Source of the DNA: Patella vulgata | Taxonomy: Eukaryota; Mollusca; Gastropoda; Patellidae | Length of the DNA stretch: 64,000 nt | Direction: 5' to 3' | NCBI RefSeq assembly: GCF_932274485.2 | Contig: NC_065885.2 | Location: forward strand, 33,183,062-33,247,061 | Shown here: positions 58,151 to 64,000 of the stretch, piece by piece | Layout of the letters: each line of letters begins with the position of its first letter | Position numbering within the stretch: the stretch's first letter is position 1 | Position numbers and translations under genes: made by a program | The notes under the pieces: model-generated | Database searches by the model: none | Seen by the model: the letters and a program-made list of their open reading frames with translations, nothing else | What the model was told of the DNA's origin: nothing

Positions 58151-58245
58151 ATTCTCAAAGAAGGGGATTGATGAGAAAAGAATCAGCCAACACTTGGACC
58201 AAGAGCCATGGATGAATGAGAAAAGAATCAGCAAACATTGATTAA

Positions 58246-58720
58246 AGAGCACATAAAGTGGCCATTCAAAATTTTATGTACTATAGCCGGTGGTTGCTAT
58301 ATACAGTTACGGCAAGTTCACACAAATCTGAATAAATTAATTAAGCCATCTTCACTTGCAAACATAGACCTCTTGTAAAAACGACTTTGCCAATTATCAA
58401 AAATGCATATTAGAAATGTTAATTCCTGAATTTTGCTATATACACTGTCGGGATGTATACTCATTAATGCCTGACTGATTCCTTAATCCCTTAATAAAAT
58501 AAAACAATTAACTCAGAAATTTTTCTTAATATGTGCAATGAGCGAGGCAAATTAGAATAGCTTAAAAGAGTGATTTATTTTTAAAATTTGTTTGTATAAA
58601 TGCCAAAACCAAGACAGTCACTGTAGCCATATTCTAGTTTCACTTTGATCAGAATATATTGGAGTAAGCCAACAATACACCTACAATTAAAACAAGATGT
58701 GTGTGAAATGTAGCCAATGT
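58246..58720 (-). mobile_element. Kolobok-like element copy, minus orientation
   Basis: AGAGCACATAAAGTGGCC follows TTAA at 58242-58245. Reading minus, it contains GGATTAAGGAATCAGTCAGG, GTTGGCTTACTCCAATATAT and GAATATGGCTACAGTGACTG, homologous to 37290-37560. The coding blocks at 35.8-36.9 kb are absent. The far end was not located. Confidence 0.65.
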
Positions 58721-59204
58721 AAAAAATTATGTCCGCTGTTATGAAACAAATGGTTTTCAAGTAATAATCATGAGCTGAATCAAAATAAGGTTTAAGGTTG
58801 CGAAAATGTTTTTAAAACTAACTTTCTGAATTGAATTCACATGCATATTTGATTCACTCTATATTAACTTTGAACTTTCAGTTTATAGAATGATTTCAAT
58901 CAAATTTAAATTTTACCTCCGATGTGAGTAGATGACAAGAAAGCCAGAAGGAGTAGAAGGAATGAAAGTTTGTGTTATTTGTTGACTAACTGCTAACTAA
59001 GTTTTAAACAGTAACTGATGCCAAGTTGATAATGGATGGTAACAGTTGTATTGTGGGAAAGGAACCTGGGAATTTGTTTTCTGTTCCTGTTTTCAGAAAA
59101 ATTCAATAAAGTAGACCTTCAGTTGACCAATCAGGGTTTGAATATTAATTTACTAAAGTAACCCCTTCTTTCCATAATACTTTGTACTTGTTAAATTTAT
59201 GAAA
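58721..59204. other. Unassigned stretch
   Basis: No feature recognised. Confidence 0.3.
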
Positions 59205-59700
59205 CAATCAGTTTTCATGCTAGATATGTGCACATTTTCCAAGAGATGAACAGAGAACAAGCTAAAAAAGTGATTTTCGTACAATCAGGCCTCATCCTGA
59301 ATGTTACAGTATCAAAAAGACCCAAGATCTTTGGGATATCAACATACATTTTAAGTTTCATCAAAATCGGACAAAAAATTCTAACTCACCTTTCATTAGA
59401 GTGTAACAGTGATATATTTGAGTGTTTTTTAAAATCAGATAAAAATTGCGACCTCTAGAGGGACCACACGCTAAAAATGCGATTTTTTGTACAATCAGGG
59501 ACCATGATCCAGGCAGTTATGTTCCTATATGTGTGAATATCGACAGGAACTGAGAACGTTAGGATATATTTTAAGTTTCATCAAAATCGTATAAAAGTTA
59601 TGCCCTCTAGAGGGTCCACAAACATGGTATTACCTACTTTTACACTATTTACGTACAGGGAGCGGCAGTTACAATCTGTTTTCATGAAATTCAAACTCGG
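59205..59700 (+). repeat. Rep-C, 5' part, truncated
   Basis: Starts CATGCTAGATATGTGCACAT and CCAAGAGATGAACAGAGAAC. Modules CCTCTAGAGGGACCACACGC and CCCTCTAGAGGGTCCACAAA follow. Cut at about 59700 next to a Kolobok-like end. Confidence 0.8.
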
Positions 59701-59721
59701 CCCTGTAGTCCCTGTGACGTC

Positions 59722-59920
59722 ACGCGCCAATTAACTGGATTAAGGCTGTAACCGAAAAATTGAGATCTATGTGTTTCTGAGGATCTGACACATAAACGGA
59801 CATATGAAATAATCTTAATCAGATTGGTGTGCACTTTGTTAAAGTGTTTATAATAAATACTGGATTCAACTACATATGATTTTGATATGACCATAATATG
59901 TGCTCTATAAGAATTAAGAT
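59722..59920. repeat. Kolobok-like end fragment
   Basis: TTAATCAGATTGGTGTGCAC and ATAATATGTGCTCTATAAG match the terminal region of the elements at 35384 (inverted) and 42928-43245. TGACGTCA lies at 59714-59721 at its edge. Confidence 0.5.
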
Positions 59921-60203
59921 GGTCATATTGACAATCGTTTATATTGTTTATGAACTGAATTGATAGTAAGATATGCATGAGAAACAGTCACATGAACAAA
60001 AAACACACCTCCCTATCAAGTCCATATAATTTTTATCTTTGTCCATGAACTTTCCTGATAAAAATTTGGTTTCAATATTTGATTCATTACAAAATAATGC
60101 ACTTAAAACATCGAAAGCCCAGCCTATCACAAATGGTCATAGATAATCAATTGCATATAAAAGTCTGTTTATTTTACATGTACAAAGGAATGACTGAACA
60201 GAA

Positions 60204-60262
60204 ATGAAATGGAGTTTAACATCCTAGTGTTCTGCTTCGACTGGGCTAATGAAGATGAATGA
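60204..60262 (-). repeat. SINE-A 3' fragment
   Basis: AAATGAAATGGAGTTTAACA then TCCTAGTGTTCTGCTTCGAC and GGGCTAATGAAGATGAATG; only about 60 bp of the 3' end. Confidence 0.75.
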
Positions 60263-61249
60263 TTGAACAGAAAATTTGGTTTCAAGGCAACAAAACATAC
60301 ACCCACCACCAGTTTTGTCATCTATAAAATTAGCAAGGATTTTGAGAGTGTTGCTGAAGCAGTACATGTCCCCTACTGATACTGCCAATATATTTCTGTG
60401 AATAAATAATTGAAGGATACTGAATTTTCACTCAATTAGATACACCCATGTACCATCCCTCAATCAAATATCAGTACCTCAAAGTTTACCCAAATATTTT
60501 TTGGGAAAACAGAAGTTTCATTCATTTTACTTCAACAAAAGGCCATAATTCAATAAAACATTAACAAAATCCCACAAAAGGAAAACTTGATCTGCAACCC
60601 TGCTAACAGTTTGCCAAATCCCAATCAAATACCTCAAAGTAAATGAAATGAAATAAACTGTAACATTATATAATTTTCTGCATAAACCCTGCTTTTAATG
60701 TGCCAACTCGATGTGATTTGGAATTGAAAATCGGCTAATATTATACATTAGTTCATCTTTACTGCTAGTGCTGCATCATGTGGAACACTTAGTAATACGC
60801 CCTCCAAGCTCGAAAGTCAAAACATACATGTTCTGAAAACTGAAGAATAGAATAGTACTACTCATTGATAAAATCATCGAACTAAACCTCGAAAACTAAG
60901 AGACAACCAACTTTCATGTCGTACATATATGTGCCTGCTCTAAAATCATTGTCAAGAAATCCTGCAAAGTTTCTAATATAAAAAAAAAACTTTGTAAAAT
61001 TTTCATTTAGAACTTTTTTCTATATTACAAACTTTTTGCTCCCCAAAATTTGAAAGGCAATTGAGCCTTCTTTATGACCTATTGAAAAATCTCGCCAAGC
61101 TTTTAAAAATTGCGTTGAGGACTCTGGCCTAAATGACATTTATAACATTTCATAAATATAAAGGCAAACAGGTGACAATAAAAATAAATTCAATAGAGTT
61201 CTTCCTTACCACCAAGGGACTAATTCCCGTGCATTTGAAAAAAAACCAA
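60263..61249. other. Unassigned stretch
   Basis: Contains CAAGGCAACAAAACATACAC (about 60288), the dispersed Rep-D leader phrase, and little else recognisable. Confidence 0.35.
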
Positions 61250-62013
61250 GCCAACAGTGAGGCTGATGTCCCCTGCCGAAATCCCCAAATAAATAGATGA
61301 CACATATTAATTAATCGCACATCTATTTTTTTCAAAAGTATCGAGCAATCAAACTGATTATCAACTATACACTAAGTTTCATTACTCTCTATCACATAGA
61401 ATCAAAGTTATTTTGTCCCAAAGCATCGACCAAGGAAATTGCTTATCTCTGCTTAGCTTAGCTCGATATGTTAATCATTGAACTCAGTCAAGACGAACAT
61501 CTACATCAAGTTTAAACATTCTACCTCAATTAGAAGCAGAGTTGTTACATGTATGTTCCAAAGTCTTGACCAATCAAAATGCTTATTGCTCCTTAGCCTA
61601 AGCAGAAAATTCTCACCATCGAATTTAGTCAAGGTATTGATGTAATGAAACTATACACCAAGTTTCATCACTCTCACTTAATTAGAACTAATGTTATTAT
61701 GTCCCAAAGCATCAACCAATCAAATTGCTTATCTCTACTTACCATAAGCAGAAAATGCTCATCTTCGCACTCTATCAAGGCATCGGCCTCATAAACACCT
61801 ACACCAAGTTTGAACATTCTAGCTAAATTAGAAGGAGGGTTATTGTGTTCCAAAGTCTCGGCCAATCAAATTGCTTATCGCTCTGCTTACCCTGAGCAGA
61901 AAATGCTCAATATCGAACTTAGTCAAAGTATTGATGTAATAAAACTATACACAGACAGACAGACGGACGAACCCATTTTAATAGTCCCCTGCTTTCTTCA
62001 AAAGGCGGGGGAC
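61250..62013 (+). repeat. Rep-G, complete copy
   Basis: Starts GCCAACAGTGAGGCTGATGT and ends AAAGGCGGGGGACAAT. It is closely similar to 38165-39212 without the SINE and has four core units. The terminus CAGACAGACAGACGGACGA, then CCCATTTTAATAGTCCCCTG, is intact. Confidence 0.9.
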
Positions 62014-62189
62014 AATAAAGACTTTGTTGAGGGCCTGACTGGGAGAAAACACAAGAGATCTGAAATAAACATTCCAACTTCTGATAGGGTTCTTCCTCAT
62101 GACAAAGTAAATCATTACCAATTTGGAAAACTTTGTAAAGAACTCTGTCATGTAGAGTGTTCACATGAAATTCCTCTGAGTAGATTTAA

Positions 62190-62881
62190 AGATAGGTTTC
62201 CAGGCAACAAAACATATGCTCACAGTAGCTAAATCAATGCATATATTTATTCTTGTATAGGTTATAGGTGGCATCTACAAGACAATTTCATACAGATTAG
62301 CTAATAATTTTCATCATTTGCGGGTTCACAATTCAAGGTTCTACAAACTGAAACCAGAGCCTTAAATCTGGAAGTAATTTACAGAAATTGTTGAAATTCG
62401 ACAGACTTTTTCGATTTAGTAATTTAAATAAAATGCTAAAATTCAATAAGCTTTTTCAGTTCACTAATTTAAATGGTGCATATAAATTTCATACAGATCG
62501 GATGATAACTTTTGTTGTTCGAGCGTTGACAAGATAACTCTAGAAGTAATTAACGGAAATAGCTGAAATTCAATAAGCTTCTTAGATTCAATAATTTCAA
62601 TTATGCATATAAATTTCATACAGATCGGATGATAATTTTTGTTAGAGCATTCACAAGGTTCAACAAATTGAAACAAGGGCCATAACTCTAGGTGTAAGTC
62701 AAGTGCAGTAAAGTCAAACAAGGAACATAACTTCAGAAGAAATTAATGGAAATTATTGATATTAAATAGGATTCTTCATCTCACTAATGTAAACAAAAAA
62801 TTATGTGGAGGGACGTACAGATCTACAGACTAGGGCGGCGTCAATATATGACCACATTTCTATGTGGGCATATAAAAAAGT
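62190..62881 (+). repeat. Rep-D copy with 3' terminus
   Basis: Leader TTTCCAGGCAACAAAACATA with TCACAGTAGCTAAATC, then core units (CATACAGATCGGATGATAAC at about 62490 and 62616). The end is TATATGACCACATTTCTATG followed by TGGGCATATAAAAAAGT. The last 8 bases serve as the target duplication of the adjacent hAT-like element. Confidence 0.82.
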
Positions 62882-63612
62882 CACAGGCACTTGAAGGAAT
62901 TAAAATAAAACTTGTTACTACTGCTTGACTACATACTACAACAACAAAAAGGTGTATCACCAAAACACAACAACGCATGTTTGTCAGGCGATAATGAAAA
63001 ATTCCGCTGGTATTAACTCCGGAGCATAGTTAGACTTTTAAGTTATAAAAACGGGCCACTTTATTTCGGGCACTTCATATTGCCGACTAGAAGGCAAGGT
63101 ATGTTTTTCCCCAAAACTATCATATTAATTTTTTATCACATTACAAGTCTGCCGGAGAGATCAATTAAATTCTCCTAACTAGGCCTATGTTACATACCAA
63201 TGAGAGTATTCAGCTGTCATTCTGAGATTCTCAATTCACGGTCTGTTATGAAAGTCAATTTTAGTTTTAGTTACACGCCTCGACCAATCAAAATAAGGGC
63301 TTCCCCAACACAACGTCATTGATCTCATTTCGTCTTACTTTCAGTCTGACAAAGTTAATAATCGCTGAGTGAAAATGCTTCAGGTTTGATTCGTAATTAA
63401 TAACGCTGTAAAATGACCAATTTAATTAAATTGGTAGCTGTATAATGATCAAATAAAGTCTCGTTGGCAATAAAAATAACAGGAAGTGTTAGAACTAGAG
63501 AGTATTGTGATATGATAGCAGATGAAATGTTTTCAACGAGTTATTGTAGTAAAATGTAAATGTAGTCAAGCAGTAGTAAAAACTTTTATTTTAATCCCTT
63601 CAAGTGCCTGTG
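62882..63612. mobile_element. hAT-like MITE, 731 bp, perfect 8-bp duplication
   Basis: The ends CACAGGCACTTGAAGGAATT (left) and CACAGGCACTTGAAGGGATT (right, inward) are inverted repeats of about 55 bp that continue through TACTACTGCTTGACTACAT. They are flanked by AAAAAAGT (62874-62881, 63613-63620). An 8-bp duplication suggests the hAT superfamily. No transposase ORF. Confidence 0.9.
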
Positions 63613-63620
63613 AAAAAAGT

Positions 63621-64000
63621 ATTCAAAAATGTTTAATTTGCTTTTCCAACAAAACTGAATGAACTCCACACCTGCAACATTTATACAAAATAAGTGTTTT
63701 AGTCTTAATCTGCAGATACATATACCGGTATATTATGAAATCAGTATGCATCCATATATTCTTCAATGAAGGATCCAGACCTAGTTCCAACAAAATTCAG
63801 CAAGACCTCTGTCCTGTGCTGTTTTCCAAAATAGGGAATCAATACCTATGCATCAAAGTATTTTGAATATCGAAAGGATATGGCTTAAGAACAATTCCAT
63901 AGAATAATGTATCCTATAATGGTGTTCACAGGTTACTCTGCAAAATGCTGGACTTCAATATATAAATGGAGAATATTTGGAAAGATGAAGTTATATAATT
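63621..64000. other. Unassigned end of window
   Basis: GACCTCTGTCCTGTGCTGTT and GGTGTTCACAGGTTACTCTG recall diverged Rep-D-type text at 23.75 and 50.9 kb. No gene seen. Confidence 0.35.

Overview
The window looks like intronic DNA from a lophotrochozoan animal, most likely a bivalve or other mollusc. It is AT-rich, has spliced C2H2 zinc-finger exons with an intron of about 36 kb, and carries two tRNA-derived SINE families whose 3' ends contain a GTTAAACCCCAT motif. It also holds many composite tandem repeats that end in GACGGACGGACAG-like motifs. There is no sign of bacterial gene organisation. No LTR retroelement or other virus-like element was recognised.

One host gene runs through the window on the minus strand. 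Exon 46874-47175 encodes two C2H2 fingers and ends in HTG. Exon 10449-10633 continues the same reading frame as EKPYRC and encodes two more fingers. The splice sites and phases agree (donor G|GTAAG, acceptor TAG|GA, both phase 1), so the intron between them is 36,240 bp. The finger layout resembles the rotund/squeeze/LIN-29/ZNF362-ZNF384 group. The 5' and 3' ends of the gene were not found and probably lie outside the window.

Nearly everything else is transposon-derived or tandem repeat. Clearly bounded DNA transposons are two Tc1-like elements (31578-32947, 43439-44825), three hAT-like non-autonomous elements with 8-bp target duplications (15506-16492, 28094-29105, 62882-63612), a TTAA-flanked MITE (51993-52562), a MITE with a 10-bp target duplication (53334-53696), a pogo-like fold-back element (41307-42140), and a 1.1-kb element (18915-20029) whose unoccupied paralogous site survives at 24.54 kb. 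Decayed coding fragments of mariner, THAP/Kolobok-like and Crypton-like transposases and of non-LTR retrotransposons are also present.

Four composite repeat families (called Rep-C, Rep-D, Rep-G and Rep-H here) fill much of the intron. Rep-D, Rep-G and Rep-H have core units of about 140-150 bp. Rep-C, Rep-D and Rep-G end in GGACGGACAG-like sequence. Insertions of dated type into these arrays (Tc1 into a 55-bp array, hAT into Rep-G, SINE into Rep-G, TTAA MITE into Rep-C) let the order of events be read directly. The regions 29.4-31.4 kb and 47.2-50.1 kb are the longest stretches in which no repeat or gene was recognised.
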